Source: Vibrio europaeus (GTDB lineage Bacteria; Pseudomonadota; Gammaproteobacteria; Enterobacterales; Vibrionaceae). From it: 64,000 nucleotides of DNA. The notes under the pieces are model-generated. The model saw nothing but the letters and a program-made list of their open reading frames with translations, was not told the DNA's origin and ran no database searches. Position numbers and translations under genes: made by a program. The stretch's first letter is position 1; each line of letters begins with the position of its first letter. The DNA is taken from NCBI RefSeq assembly GCF_001695575.1, contig NZ_LUAX01000005.1:36469-100468 (forward strand), written 5' to 3'. Of this stretch, positions 16,276 through 25,999 are shown in pieces.

Positions 16276-16764
16276 CTAGATCATTTGGATGTTGATCTGA
16301 TTGTTGAGAGGTTGAACCTTTTTCTGCAGAAGCTTCAGCTCTTCAACGATAGCTTGTTGAAGACGAGACTCTGCTTTATGGCGCTCAAGGTTTTGCTTCA
16401 TGCGCTCTTTTTTCGCTAGCGCCTGACGCTCTTCGCCACGAGCCATATCTTTAACGATGTGGAAAAGCTCTGACGTCGCTGGAAATTCTTTTTCAAAATC
16501 AACGCGCTCTTCACCTTGAACATAGTCCATGATGTTATAGAGACGAATGCTGATTTCTGACAGATCACACTGCTCTTGAATACCCGCTAAACAAAGAACA
16601 TGCACGCTTTCAAAGATGTTGGCATTGCGTTTTTCAATGGCTAACTTTTGATGCTGCAGTTGCAATTCCTTTTGCTTCTTGAGCTTGAGCAGAAGGTAAC
16701 CTGCATATGACGCTAGACCGAGGATGATGGCTCCGCCCGCAATGGCTAACAAGGTTACATTCAT
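16276..16764 (-). CDS. DUF2489 family membrane-anchored protein
   Basis: 162 residues. One N-terminal membrane helix (about 3-25, VTLLAIAGGAIILGLASYAGY) is followed by a cytoplasmic, largely helical charged domain with predicted coiled coil near 105-150. Recalled as the DUF2489 family of gammaproteobacteria; no function is known to me. It begins 9 nt after the yihI stop, so it is the last gene of the methyltransferase-yihI-DUF2489 operon. The N-in or N-out orientation was not determined. Confidence 0.75.
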   Translation of the reverse strand: MNVTLLAIAGGAIILGLASYAGYLLLKLKKQKELQLQHQKLAIEKRNANIFESVHVLCLAGIQEQCDLSEISIRLYNIMDYVQGEERVDFEKEFPATSELFHIVKDMARGEERQALAKKERMKQNLERHKAESRLQQAIVEELKLLQKKVQPLNNQINIQMI

Positions 16765-16773
16765 AATGCTCGA

Positions 16774-17337
16774 TTATCCTTTAAATTGGTTCAAGTCTAA
16801 GTCTTCGAACTGAGAAAGTAACTCATCATCTGAGCCTGCTTTCTTGCTGGTTTTCTTCTGCGCAACAGGTTGTTCTACGATCTCTTCCTCAAGTTCTTCT
16901 TCAGGCTCTTCTTCGTAGATACCTAGCTGCTTCATCAGCACTTCGATACGTGCTAATTTTTCGTCAACGTATTTCTGCAGGCCAGCACCTAGGCTATCAC
17001 CATTGTCTAGACGATCGAGCAACACATTCAGTTGTGCATCGCTTTCTAGCATCTCTAGCTCTTTCTCTGCATTCACACGACGCTCAGCTTTATTTGGCTT
17101 CTTCGCGGCTTCAACCACAAGAGGAATTTTCTTCTTACTGCCTAAGCGTGGGTCACGCTTTTGACCTGCTGTTTGTTGCTTCTGATCTTTTGCTTCAGAG
17201 TGGCGACCGCCAGTCTTTAGACCTTTACGCTTTTTGTCTTTCTTACGCAGACGTCCTTCAACATCTGATTGAGTTCGGTTGCGCACAACGATAACTTCGC
17301 TATTGCCACCTGATCTTGCTTTCTTACTACGGCTCAT
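16774..17337 (-). CDS. yihI: YihI, GTPase-activating protein for Der/EngA
   Basis: 187 residues. The basic, Lys/Arg-rich N-terminal half (MSRSKKARSGG... RDPRLGSKKKIPL) and acidic C-terminal half with LDRLDNGDSLGAGLQKYVDEKL are characteristic. YihI stimulates the GTPase Der and so tunes late 50S ribosome assembly. Its ATG overlaps the methyltransferase stop by one base (TAATG), which suggests translational coupling. Confidence 0.88.
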   Translation of the reverse strand: MSRSKKARSGGNSEVIVVRNRTQSDVEGRLRKKDKKRKGLKTGGRHSEAKDQKQQTAGQKRDPRLGSKKKIPLVVEAAKKPNKAERRVNAEKELEMLESDAQLNVLLDRLDNGDSLGAGLQKYVDEKLARIEVLMKQLGIYEEEPEEELEEEIVEQPVAQKKTSKKAGSDDELLSQFEDLDLNQFKG

Positions 17338-18017
17338 TACTGGGCTTTCCTCAGTAAAATTACATCATTACCAATAAATTCAAGCTTGAGCTGATCCCGC
17401 TCTGCCAAATACTGAAACGTTTTACGACTAAAGAACACCACATGGGTCTGATCGTTTTTATAGTGCCATGAGGCAAACGCTTCAACATCAATGACCATTT
17501 TAGTCATAAGACCAATCCAGCCACCTGGCTTAACTAAATTCAACCATTGCTGCCACACCTTATTCGGTTCATAGAGGTGTTCTATAACCTCTGTAGCAGT
17601 AATAAAGTCATACGACCTTTCTAGCACCGAATTATTCGGATGATAGTAGATATCGTAAAGACTCATGGTGTGCCCCTGCTCTTCCAACATCAGTGACAAT
17701 GTTGGGCCAGGCCCACAACCAAAATCTAACCCGTGAGAATTGGCCTCAATACGCTCTAATATGGGGTCTGCAACCCGAGATAAAAAGCGTCGGTACCCTT
17801 GATCATTTGGGTCATTCTCATGCAAATCGTAGTGGGCTTTTTCCTGTTTTGCATCCAAACGCTGATCTGGATTAACAAATACAAGCTCACATTGCAGGCA
17901 CTGTAAATACTCTCGACGTTTGTCTAGGTAGTAGTGCTGAGTCTCCAAGCTTTGACAAAGGGGGCAACTATGCATATTGGGTGCGTTTAACATATCCTCA
18001 AACGGGATGCGAAACAT
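17337..18017 (-). CDS. Class I SAM-dependent methyltransferase with N-terminal zinc-ribbon-like segment
   Basis: 226 residues. Residues 18-46 hold CPLC...CLQC, a likely four-Cys zinc site. The SAM-binding motif is LDFGCGPGPTLSLMLEEQG (about 98-116), and TATEVIEHL is motif II-like. The substrate is unknown. The chosen ATG has no clear ribosome site; the in-frame ATG nine codons in is preceded closely by GAGGA but with only one base of spacing. First gene of an operon with yihI. Confidence 0.75.
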   Translation of the reverse strand: MFRIPFEDMLNAPNMHSCPLCQSLETQHYYLDKRREYLQCLQCELVFVNPDQRLDAKQEKAHYDLHENDPNDQGYRRFLSRVADPILERIEANSHGLDFGCGPGPTLSLMLEEQGHTMSLYDIYYHPNNSVLERSYDFITATEVIEHLYEPNKVWQQWLNLVKPGGWIGLMTKMVIDVEAFASWHYKNDQTHVVFFSRKTFQYLAERDQLKLEFIGNDVILLRKAQ

Positions 18018-18083
18018 ACCAGAAACTGGCGTTAGAGTGGAGCACTATTGTGCAAATAATCATCACTTCATAAAAAATAGCAA

Positions 18084-18428
18084 TAAAAAAAGCGATAGAG
18101 TTATCTATCGCTTTCTAAATGCCTTACGGCAAAACTGTGTTGCACTTACTTCAGTGCACCAATATTCCATTTGTTTTTAGTGCTTTCCCTGCCAAAAGTG
18201 TTGTTTGCCACCATCCTGGTGAGTTTTGGCTTTCCATCTACTTCCTGATGTCTGGGCTAGTCCTTAGCCTGATCCGTTTCACTGTCTTAAACCATTAGAC
18301 AAGTCGACCATCCTTATCAAGTAAGTTTCCTACCTACCCTTGCATCCTTTCTATAACTACCAAGTTTCCATTACTTGCATCCGTGGAGACTTCCTAGTCT
18401 TAAATCCGTTATCAGCGCCCTGCCGATG
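18084..18428 (-). ncRNA. csrB: CsrB-family regulatory RNA
   Basis: About 345 nt with no protein gene. The minus-strand RNA contains 14 GGA motifs, many as AGGA or CGGA in short loops (for example AAGGATGC, CAGGATGG, GCAGGGAAAG), the hallmark of RNAs that sequester CsrA. It ends in the terminator AGCGATAGATAACTCTATCGCT plus T's (18084-18117). The -10-like GATAAA lies at 18436-18441, which places the start near 18428. A half-site for the VarA/UvrY response regulator (TGTAAG) lies at 18573-18578, about 145 nt upstream, as in enterobacterial csrB. Vibrios carry several Csr RNAs, so the exact member (B, C or D) is uncertain. Confidence 0.85.
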
Positions 18429-18435
18429 AGTACAC

Positions 18436-18578
18436 TTTATCGTTTTGGTCATTTTGAACAATCCACTACAACTAAAAAAGCGCACTTTTTTAGCACTGTA
18501 ATTTCAGCGCCCTATTTTTCAATAAGTTACAAACAACCGATAGTAACTTGCACATTCAAGTATGGGCGATCTCTTACA
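18436..18578 (-). promoter_or_regulatory. csrB-like promoter region with putative VarA/UvrY box
   Basis: -10-like GATAAA (18436-18441) and TGTAAGAGATC (minus strand, ending at 18578) matching the first half of the TGTAAG-N6-CTTACA box. Only one half is well conserved. Confidence 0.5.
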
Positions 18579-18636
18579 AACAACGAGGAAAGATGACTCA
18601 TCACGGCCATACCAGTCATGTGATCACGCTCAAACG

Positions 18637-18666
18637 AAAAAGCCCAAGCAACGGCTTGGGCTTTTT
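18637..18666. terminator. Cytochrome c4 terminator
   Basis: Stem AAAAAGCCCAAGC / GCTTGGGCTTTTT with loop AACG; T's on both strands. Confidence 0.9.
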
Positions 18667-18701
18667 CAATACAACTTTATGCTCGAACGAATAAGTAGGG
18701 C

Positions 18702-19319
18702 TTAGTGTAGGCCACCAACATATTTAGAAAGTGTATCTATATCTTCATCCGTTAGTTTTTTCGCGATATCGCGCATCATCTCGTTCATGTCGTTACCACG
18801 AGAACCATCACGGAATTTTTCAAGCTGGGCTTTAATGTAATCAGCATGCTGACCAGAAATTTTCGGGAAGCCAGAAAGTTCTGTGCCGTTACCGCGTGGA
18901 CCATGACATGCGATACATGCCGTTAAGCCACGCTCTGCATCACCAGCGGTGTAAAGAACTTTACCTGCATCAACCACATTCTCAGGCGTTGTGTTGTGAG
19001 CAATTGGTAGAGACGCATAGTAAGCCGCTAGGTCTTTCATATCTTCCTCAGACAGTGGCATAGCCATACCACTCATCACAGGATCCATACGACCTTGCTT
19101 ACCATTACTAGTCATACCCAACTTGAATTCTTTCAGCTGCTTTTCAATATACTTAGCATGCTGACCTGCAATTTTCGGGTACATAGCGAGTTGACTGTTG
19201 CCGTCAGCACCATGGCAGGCAACACAGGTTTGGGATTTTGCTTTACCAGCTTCAATGTTACCTTGGGCCCACACGGAGCAGCTGGCTAAAAGACTCAAGA
19301 TTAGCGCTAATTTCTTCAT
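18702..19319 (-). CDS. Cytochrome c4 (diheme)
   Basis: 205 residues with a signal peptide (MKKLALILSLLASCSVWAQ). Two class I heme domains are present, each with CxxCH: C32/C35/H36 and C135/C138/H139. Met ligands are likely at the GMAMPLS and NEMMRD segments. Cytochrome c4 is a periplasmic electron carrier to cbb3-type oxidases and lies next to polA/engB in many gammaproteobacteria. It is monocistronic with its own terminator. Confidence 0.93.
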   Translation of the reverse strand: MKKLALILSLLASCSVWAQGNIEAGKAKSQTCVACHGADGNSQLAMYPKIAGQHAKYIEKQLKEFKLGMTSNGKQGRMDPVMSGMAMPLSEEDMKDLAAYYASLPIAHNTTPENVVDAGKVLYTAGDAERGLTACIACHGPRGNGTELSGFPKISGQHADYIKAQLEKFRDGSRGNDMNEMMRDIAKKLTDEDIDTLSKYVGGLH

Positions 19320-19467
19320 GACATTCCATTATAATTATCAAGCTTCCGGTACCACTCTGCGTTGACACTCATGGTACAATAGGCGACCTTATGCCGAGCA
19401 CGGTTATTTTACACAATTTCACAAAAAAGTAATCAATCGACTACACAAAGTCGAGATGGAGTTAACA

Positions 19468-20133
19468 GTGAGCGTAAAAATTCATTATCAAAACACCCAT
19501 TTCATCACAAGTGCGCCGGATATCCGCGCCTTGCCAGAAGATGAAGGTATCGAAGTTGCGTTTGCAGGACGCTCCAATGCGGGTAAGTCTAGTTCTCTAA
19601 ACCGCCTGACGAACCAACGTAGCTTAGCGAAAACCAGTAAAACGCCAGGCCGTACACAACTTATTAACCTTTTTAAGGTTACCGACGGTTGCCATATTGT
19701 CGATCTTCCGGGGTACGGCTTTGCTCAAGTACCGCTAGAAATGAAGAAGAAGTGGCAAAAATCGTTGGGTGAGTACCTACAAAAGCGCCAATGCCTAAAA
19801 GGCTTAGTGGTTCTGATGGATATTCGTCACCCAATGAAAGACCTCGACCAACAGCTAATTTTTTGGGCGGTAGACAGTGGTATTCCTGTTCAGGTGCTGC
19901 TAACTAAAGCAGACAAACTAAAGAGCGGTGCGCGCAAAGCACAAGTTCTGAAGATCAAAAAAGACGCGGTAGGTTTTGGTGGTGATGTCAGCGTGGCTGC
20001 TTTTTCTTCTCTGAAAGGCCTAGGTGTCGATACGCTACGCAACAAACTCGATGAGTGGTTCGCTCCAGCGCTAGCGGAATCTGTTGTTGACGAGATCATC
20101 GAAGAAGAGAATCTCGATAGCGAGTCAGAATAA
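19468..20133 (+). CDS. engB: Ribosome biogenesis GTPase EngB (YihA/YsxC)
   Basis: 221 residues from the GTG at 19468, chosen because GGAG sits 6 nt before it; the ATG at 19456 overlaps that site and would add four residues. GTPase motifs are G1 [10 protein letters not shown]2 region TPGRTQ, G3 DLPGYG, G4 TKAD and G5 FSSLKG. It is needed for 50S subunit maturation. An acidic tail ([14 protein letters not shown]) ends the protein. Confidence 0.95.
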   Translation: MSVKIHYQNTHFITSAPDIRALPEDEGIEVAFAGRSNAGKSSSLNRLTNQRSLAKTSKTPGRTQLINLFKVTDGCHIVDLPGYGFAQVPLEMKKKWQKSLGEYLQKRQCLKGLVVLMDIRHPMKDLDQQLIFWAVDSGIPVQVLLTKADKLKSGARKAQVLKIKKDAVGFGGDVSVAAFSSLKGLGVDTLRNKLDEWFAPALAESVVDEIIEEENLDSESE

Positions 20134-20159
20134 ACACCCGAACAGACAAAGATAGCTAA

Positions 20160-20191
20160 AGTCCTGCCGCTAAAATGGTAGGGCTTTTTTT
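20160..20191 (+). terminator. engB terminator
   Basis: Stem CCTGCC / GGTAGG with loop GCTAAAAT, then GC and seven T's. Confidence 0.8.
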
Positions 20192-20202
20192 GTCGGCATA
20201 GA

Positions 20203-20262
20203 AAAATAAAAGCCCCACCTTCCTGGCGGGGCAACGGGAGAGAAATAGTAGTTATTATTAAT
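20203..20262 (-). ncRNA. Candidate small RNA downstream of Spot 42 (VSsrna24-like)
   Basis: A strong Rho-independent terminator on the minus strand (GCCCCGCC / GGTGGGGC, 20212-20232, followed by TTTTATTTT) has no protein gene upstream of it; the nearest minus-strand unit is spf, which has its own terminator 365 nt away. Just before the hairpin is a C/U-rich stretch (TTTCTCTCCCGTTGCC). Vibrionaceae are reported to carry a roughly 60-nt RNA, VSsrna24, downstream of spf; this matches in position. The start near 20262 is a guess, with an AT-rich promoter-like segment above it. Confidence 0.45.
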
Positions 20263-20597
20263 TATGTTCTTAGGATTATGTATCTAAAGGCGTAAATCAA
20301 CACTCCGAACATAGGGCTACCCGCTCAGAAACACCATGCCTAAACACCAACTATCTCATTGAAAAATAATCATAAAAACCGAAATTAGAGCCATCTTTTC
20401 TAGCCGATTTTGGTTTTGGTTTTTCTATCAAAATAACCAAACTGTGACTGGTATAAATTTACAAACTTTGGCTAAATTACATCAAAGCCAATAAGCCTAA
20501 TTGTTGTGTGGGCTATTAAATTACAACAGGGGAAATATCAGGGAAAAGATTCGCTTGGTATGTAGCCTTTTGATAAGTAGGGATTTTTCTTTGGCAC

Positions 20598-20705
20598 AAT
20601 AAAAAACGCCCCAGTCAAAAACTGACTGGGGCGGCTGAATCAGCCTAATCCAATAACGTGAAACAAAAGGTCTGAAAGATAGAACATCTTACCTCTGTAC
20701 CCTAC
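20598..20705 (-). ncRNA. spf: Spot 42 RNA
   Basis: The minus strand begins GTAGGGTACAGAGGTAAGAT and continues through GTTCTATCTTTCAGACCTTTT to a terminator GCCCCAGTCAG / CTGACTGGGGC plus T's. This is near-identical to E. coli Spot 42 in the 5' half, including the unstructured pairing regions. It lies next to polA, as in enterobacteria and other vibrios. Spot 42 acts through Hfq on carbon-catabolite genes and is repressed by CRP-cAMP; a clear CRP site was not found by eye. -10-like TACATT sits 7 nt upstream. Confidence 0.96.
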
Positions 20706-20880
20706 GCAGATTAATGTACAACAATTGGTCAGAAATGAAAACTCTTTTCGTAAGTTTTTTTCAACAAAATTTTATTTAACTACATTTGGGCTAAATGCTA
20801 GTTAACTTTTTTAGAGATAAAAAAAAGCCAACGTTTGTGCGCTGGCTCATACAAAATTGGTGTTTTAGGCGATTTTTTGC

Positions 20881-23673
20881 CTAGTGCGCCTGATCCCAGT
20901 TGTCTCCATGCCCTGCCTCGGCAACAAGGGGGACATTTAACTGTGCTGCGGATTCCATCAATTGTTGTACTTTACTTTCAATTTCGGCTAAAGCTGACTC
21001 TTGAACTTCAAATACCAATTCATCGTGAACCTGCATAAGCAGTTTCACTCGCCCATCACCTTCAGTTTGAAGCCACTCGTCAACTAACAGCATCGCCTTC
21101 TTGATAATGTCAGCTGCCGTTCCTTGCATTGGCGCATTAATCGCTGCTCGTTCTGCCGCTTTACGACGCATACCGTTACGTGACTTAATTTCAGGAAGGT
21201 GCAAACGACGACCGAAGATAGTTTCAACATAGCCCTGCTCTGCGGCGGCGCTGCGTGTATCTTCCATATACTGCATCACACCTGGGTAACGCTCGAAGTA
21301 CTTGTTCATGTAGTCTTGCGCTTCGCCGCGAGGAATACCTAGCTGCTTAGCCAAACCAAAAGCACTCATACCATAGATAAGGCCGAAGTTAACTGCCTTC
21401 GCACGGCGACGCTGCTCAGTACTCACTTGGTCAATGGTCGTACCCATAATTTCAGCTGCGGTCGCAGAGTGGATATCTTTACCTTGTTGGAAAGCATCCA
21501 ACAGGGCTTTATCACCAGATAAATGCGCCATAATACGCAATTCAATCTGCGAGTAATCGACAGCCATAATTTTATAGCCATGTGGCGCAATGAATGCCTG
21601 TCGGATACGACGACCTTCATCATTACGAATTGGAATGTTCTGTAAGTTAGGATCAGTTGAAGAAAGACGACCCGTCGCGGTTACCGCTTGATGATACGAG
21701 GTATGCACACGCCCAGTTTCTGGGTTAATCATTTTAGGTAGCTTATCTGTGTAGGTAGACTTAAGTTTAGCTAGACCACGGTATTCAAGAATCAGCTTAG
21801 GTAATGGGTAATCCAACGCCAACTCTTGCAGCACTTCTTCGTTAGTCGAAGGAGTACCAGAAGGAGTCTTCTTGATCACAGGTAGACCCATCTTTTCAAA
21901 CAGGATGGCTTGAAGCTGCTTTGGCGAATTCATGTTGAATTCCTGCTCAGCAATTTCAAAGGCTTTCTGCTCTAACTCATCTAGACGCTGGGCAATCTCT
22001 TGAGACTGAGCAGACAACTTCATGTCATCGATCAGAACACCAGTACGTTCGATACGAGAAAGCACAGGCACTAAAGGAACCTCGATATCTTGGTAGATAC
22101 CTTTCAGCTTTTCATCCTGCTCAATATTGCTCATTAAACGGTTGTGAAGACGTAGCGTAACATCGGCATCTTCAGCCGCGTAAGGTGACGCTTCATCAAG
22201 GTCGATTTGGTTGAAGGTTAGCTGGTTCTTGCCTTTACCTGCAATCTGCTCGAATGAAATACAGCTGTGCTGAAGGAAACGCAGCGCCAAGCTGTCCATA
22301 TCATGTTTGCCACCCACGCTGTTATAGACGTAAGACGCCAACATGGTGTCATGCTTAATGCCTTTCATCTCAATGCCGTAACGCGCTAACACGCTCGCAT
22401 CGTACTTAAGGTTTTGACCTACCTTAGCTTGAGCATCATCTTCTAGGATAGGTTTTAGTTGCGCCAGAACCCAATCACGATCTAGCTGCGCAGGGGCATC
22501 TAGATAATCGTGGGCAACAGGAACATAGGCAGCAATGCCTTCTTCGGTCGCAAAAGAGAGACCAACAAGGTTAGCAACCATGTAATCCAAGCTATCGGTT
22601 TCAGTATCAAACGCGAATACCTCAGCAGCTTTTAGCTTTTCTAGCCAAGCATTGAATGAAGACTCATCTAGGATAGTTTCATACTGACTACGGTCGATAG
22701 TCACTGCAGATGTGTCGATATCTGCCGCAGCACTGGCCGATGCAGCGCTCTGGTTGCCAGACTTCTCATCAGCCTCAACCACACCAGTACCACCATCAAG
22801 AAGCTCGTTTAGCCACGATTTAAACACCAACTGGCCATACAGTTTGATCAACTCATCTTTGTTAGGCTCATTTTTAAGCAGAGATTCAGGCGTCTCTTCT
22901 AACTCAACATCTAGCTTGATCGTCGCAAGTTCATACGACATGCGTGCATTTTCTTCATTGTCGAGTAACTTTTTCGCCATGGTTTTCGAGCCGCGGAAAC
23001 CTAATGGAGCAATGTCGTCGAGGTTTTCATACAGTTTGTTAATACCGCCAATACCTTGCAGCAAAGCCGTTGCGGTTTTGTCACCAACACCCGGTACACC
23101 AGGAATGTTATCGACCTTATCGCCCATTAATGCGAGGTAATCAATAATCAGCTCTGGTGGGATACCAAACTTCTCAACCACACCTTCACGATCCATCACC
23201 ACATTGGTCATGGTGTTGATCAAAGTAACATTGTCGTCCACCAGCTGAGCCATATCTTTATCACCGGTACTGATTAACACAGGCATACCCGCTTGGGATG
23301 CTTGGTAAGCGAGCGTACCAATCACATCATCCGCTTCAACGCCCGGGGTACAGATCAATGGCAAACCCATCGCGCGGATTACATTGTGTAAAGGCTCAAT
23401 CTGACAACGCAGATCATCGGGCATTGGAGGACGATTAGCTTTGTACTCTGGGTACATATCATCACGGAAGGTTTTTCCTTTTGCATCAAAGACAACCGCG
23501 ATACGATCCGAAGAGAACTGACGCATCATGCTACGAAGCATGTTGACCACACCATAAACGGCATTGGTTGGGATTTCGCCATTACTCATCGTTTCTGGAT
23601 AAGCGTGGAATGCGCGGTATAAATAAGAAGAACCGTCAATCAAAATCAACGGATTATCAGGAATGTTGGCCAT
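20881..23673 (-). CDS. polA: DNA polymerase I
   Basis: 930 residues. The N-terminal 5'-3' exonuclease (about 1-300) has [12 protein letters not shown] and GDKDMAQLV. The 3'-5' proofreading domain (about 330-515) keeps [10 protein letters not shown] with its D-x-E, so proofreading should be intact. The polymerase domain has motif [10 protein letters not shown], motif [15 protein letters not shown] and motif C QVHDELVF. It fills gaps in repair and removes RNA primers. An Ala/Ser-rich linker (residues 305-325) separates the exonuclease from the Klenow part. Confidence 0.97.
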   Translation of the reverse strand: MANIPDNPLILIDGSSYLYRAFHAYPETMSNGEIPTNAVYGVVNMLRSMMRQFSSDRIAVVFDAKGKTFRDDMYPEYKANRPPMPDDLRCQIEPLHNVIRAMGLPLICTPGVEADDVIGTLAYQASQAGMPVLISTGDKDMAQLVDDNVTLINTMTNVVMDREGVVEKFGIPPELIIDYLALMGDKVDNIPGVPGVGDKTATALLQGIGGINKLYENLDDIAPLGFRGSKTMAKKLLDNEENARMSYELATIKLDVELEETPESLLKNEPNKDELIKLYGQLVFKSWLNELLDGGTGVVEADEKSGNQSAASASAAADIDTSAVTIDRSQYETILDESSFNAWLEKLKAAEVFAFDTETDSLDYMVANLVGLSFATEEGIAAYVPVAHDYLDAPAQLDRDWVLAQLKPILEDDAQAKVGQNLKYDASVLARYGIEMKGIKHDTMLASYVYNSVGGKHDMDSLALRFLQHSCISFEQIAGKGKNQLTFNQIDLDEASPYAAEDADVTLRLHNRLMSNIEQDEKLKGIYQDIEVPLVPVLSRIERTGVLIDDMKLSAQSQEIAQRLDELEQKAFEIAEQEFNMNSPKQLQAILFEKMGLPVIKKTPSGTPSTNEEVLQELALDYPLPKLILEYRGLAKLKSTYTDKLPKMINPETGRVHTSYHQAVTATGRLSSTDPNLQNIPIRNDEGRRIRQAFIAPHGYKIMAVDYSQIELRIMAHLSGDKALLDAFQQGKDIHSATAAEIMGTTIDQVSTEQRRRAKAVNFGLIYGMSAFGLAKQLGIPRGEAQDYMNKYFERYPGVMQYMEDTRSAAAEQGYVETIFGRRLHLPEIKSRNGMRRKAAERAAINAPMQGTAADIIKKAMLLVDEWLQTEGDGRVKLLMQVHDELVFEVQESALAEIESKVQQLMESAAQLNVPLVAEAGHGDNWDQAH

Positions 23674-23805
23674 AGTCTTTACGTATCCAAAGAAAATGCA
23701 AAAAAGATCTGCTTAGGATGCCATGACTGGTTCAGCGAATCCATTTTAACTCTTTGAACTCTACTCACACATTTGGTTATTCCTTTACCACTCCACTCAC
23801 CATTC

Positions 23806-23814
23806 TGTGGATAA
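23806..23814 (-). promoter_or_regulatory. Perfect DnaA box upstream of polA
   Basis: TTATCCACA on the minus strand, about 135 nt upstream of the polA start codon. It is followed by an AT-rich stretch and a GATC cluster at 23908-23941. Confidence 0.45.
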
Positions 23815-23907
23815 CTCTGTTTATATTATTTACCCACAGGATATAAAACAGTGCACAAAAAAACCAGAACAGACCATAACCAATTGTAAATAATAAATAA
23901 ATTATCC

Positions 23908-23941
23908 GATCGATCGTTTAAAGATCGATCCTGAAATGATC
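23908..23941. repeat. GATC-dense inverted repeat
   Basis: GATCGATC (23908-23915), a 7-nt spacer and GATCGATC (23923-23930), plus one more GATC at 23938: five Dam sites in 34 bp. The upstream sequence is AT-rich (TAATAAATAAATTATC). Confidence 0.7.
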
Positions 23942-23997
23942 TTGCGTTGTGGAAAAGACTACTGGTGTCCTTTTGTTCGGAGCGAAATAGCAGGCAT

Positions 23998-24221
23998 AAA
24001 AAAAGCGACATCTTTCGATGTCGCCTAGCAAAAAGGGGTCAAAGCAATTCAGGTGAATGACGTGCTTTGCCATAAAGCTATAAATTACACTGGAAGCAAT
24101 GTGAGCAATGTCGTGTCAAAAAGAACTCGTGCAAGTTCGATTAAGTTCAGTGTCATCACCGTCTCCAATTGTGAATCGGGTAACTCAACGTCCTTGTGAA
24201 CTTCTCTCATTCCCTAAGACG
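23998..24221 (-). ncRNA. ryhB: RyhB iron-responsive small RNA (Vibrio-type, long)
   Basis: The minus strand carries CACGACATTGCTCACATTGC followed by TTCCAGT, the conserved pairing core of enterobacterial RyhB. The unit has a promoter with a Fur box and ends in a terminator GCGACATC / GATGTCGC plus T's at 23998-24023, giving about 224 nt, the size reported for Vibrio cholerae. It lies beside polA and hemB as in that species. RyhB lowers synthesis of iron-using proteins under iron limitation with Hfq. A 23-codon ORF lies inside it (see 24085-24156). Confidence 0.93.
24085..24156 (-). CDS. Possible small protein encoded within RyhB (23 aa)
   Basis: ATG at 24156 with GGAG six bases upstream (GGAGACGGTGATG), then 22 codons to TAA at 24085. 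The peptide begins MTLNLIELARVLFD and ends TTLLTLLPV: hydrophobic, with only three charged residues. The ORF spans the RyhB pairing core, so translation and base pairing would compete. Either chance or a dual-function RNA is possible; there is no direct evidence of translation. Confidence 0.35.
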   Translation of the reverse strand: MTLNLIELARVLFDTTLLTLLPV

Positions 24222-24225
24222 AGAT

Positions 24226-24256
24226 AAATAATAACCATTCTCATTTAATCCGTCAA
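24226..24256 (-). promoter_or_regulatory. ryhB promoter and Fur box
   Basis: -35 TTGACG (24251-24256), 17-nt spacer, -10 TATTAT (24228-24233). A Fur box overlaps the -10 and spacer at 24226-24246; its central 19 bases match AATGATAATGATTATCATT at 16 positions. A nearby AAATGAGA / TCTCATTT hairpin at 24263-24282 repeats the half-site and could be a second weak site. Confidence 0.85.
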
Positions 24257-24280
24257 CACCTAAATGAGAAAAAATCTCAT

Positions 24281-24736
24281 TTAATTTTTATGACACTCAC
24301 CTAACTGCTTTACAAAGTGAATTCGACTCTCTAGCAAAGGCTCTTTTTGTTCATAATTTTCAATAAGATAACCATTCTTAATCAGCATTCTGAGCATGGC
24401 TGGAAATTGGTTACGTGATTTCACTTTAAGCTGTTTATAGCCTTGATCTGTTACCCATTGCTCCTGAATATCTAATAATTTTTGCGCCACCCCTTTGTTT
24501 CTCGCTAAACAAGACACGCCACCAAACCAGCTGTAGAACGTCGTTTCGTCGATCTGGTAACCAATCTTGAACCCTAGGATGTCATCACCTTGTTGCGCCA
24601 CCTGAATCAAAGAGCGTGGCTTCCCTTCTAAACGTGCAGACAAGCTCTCAACACTCTCTTTATGGGCAAACTCCTCGATCTGCTCAACGACCTGAACACA
24701 CTCTTCTAGCGTTCCTAAACGATAAATAACACTCAT
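24281..24736 (-). CDS. GNAT-family acetyltransferase
   Basis: 151 residues. The fold pattern fits GNAT: an acyl-CoA-binding region near VSCLARNKGVAQKLLD (R-x-x-G-x-A, about 92-108) and a C-terminal NGYLIENYEQ segment. The substrate is unknown. It ends 25 nt upstream of the ryhB -35 box and follows the hemB terminator, so it is probably its own unit. Confidence 0.75.
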   Translation of the reverse strand: MSVIYRLGTLEECVQVVEQIEEFAHKESVESLSARLEGKPRSLIQVAQQGDDILGFKIGYQIDETTFYSWFGGVSCLARNKGVAQKLLDIQEQWVTDQGYKQLKVKSRNQFPAMLRMLIKNGYLIENYEQKEPLLESRIHFVKQLGECHKN

Positions 24737-24753
24737 CGATATTCTCCAAAACT

Positions 24754-24780
24754 AAAAAAGGCTGACAAACGCCAGCCTTT
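24754..24780 (-). terminator. hemB terminator
   Basis: AAAGGCTG / CAGCCTTT with T's on the minus strand, just after the hemB stop. Confidence 0.85.
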
Positions 24781-24808
24781 GATATTCTTTATTTAACTCG
24801 CACTATAC

Positions 24809-25894
<1,086 letters not shown>

Positions 25895-25999
25895 TCACTC
25901 CAAGCCGACGACGCCAGAGAGAGTCGAGAAAAATGCAAAAAATGACCAAATGCTCACACTGCCGTATACTCTCAGCTCTGATAGAGAGTGAGATAAGCA

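Noticed and set aside
24263..24282. Terminator for the GNAT gene
   Set aside because: The AAATGAGA / TCTCATTT hairpin is weak and has no T-run after it on the minus strand; a Fur-related repeat is an equal explanation.
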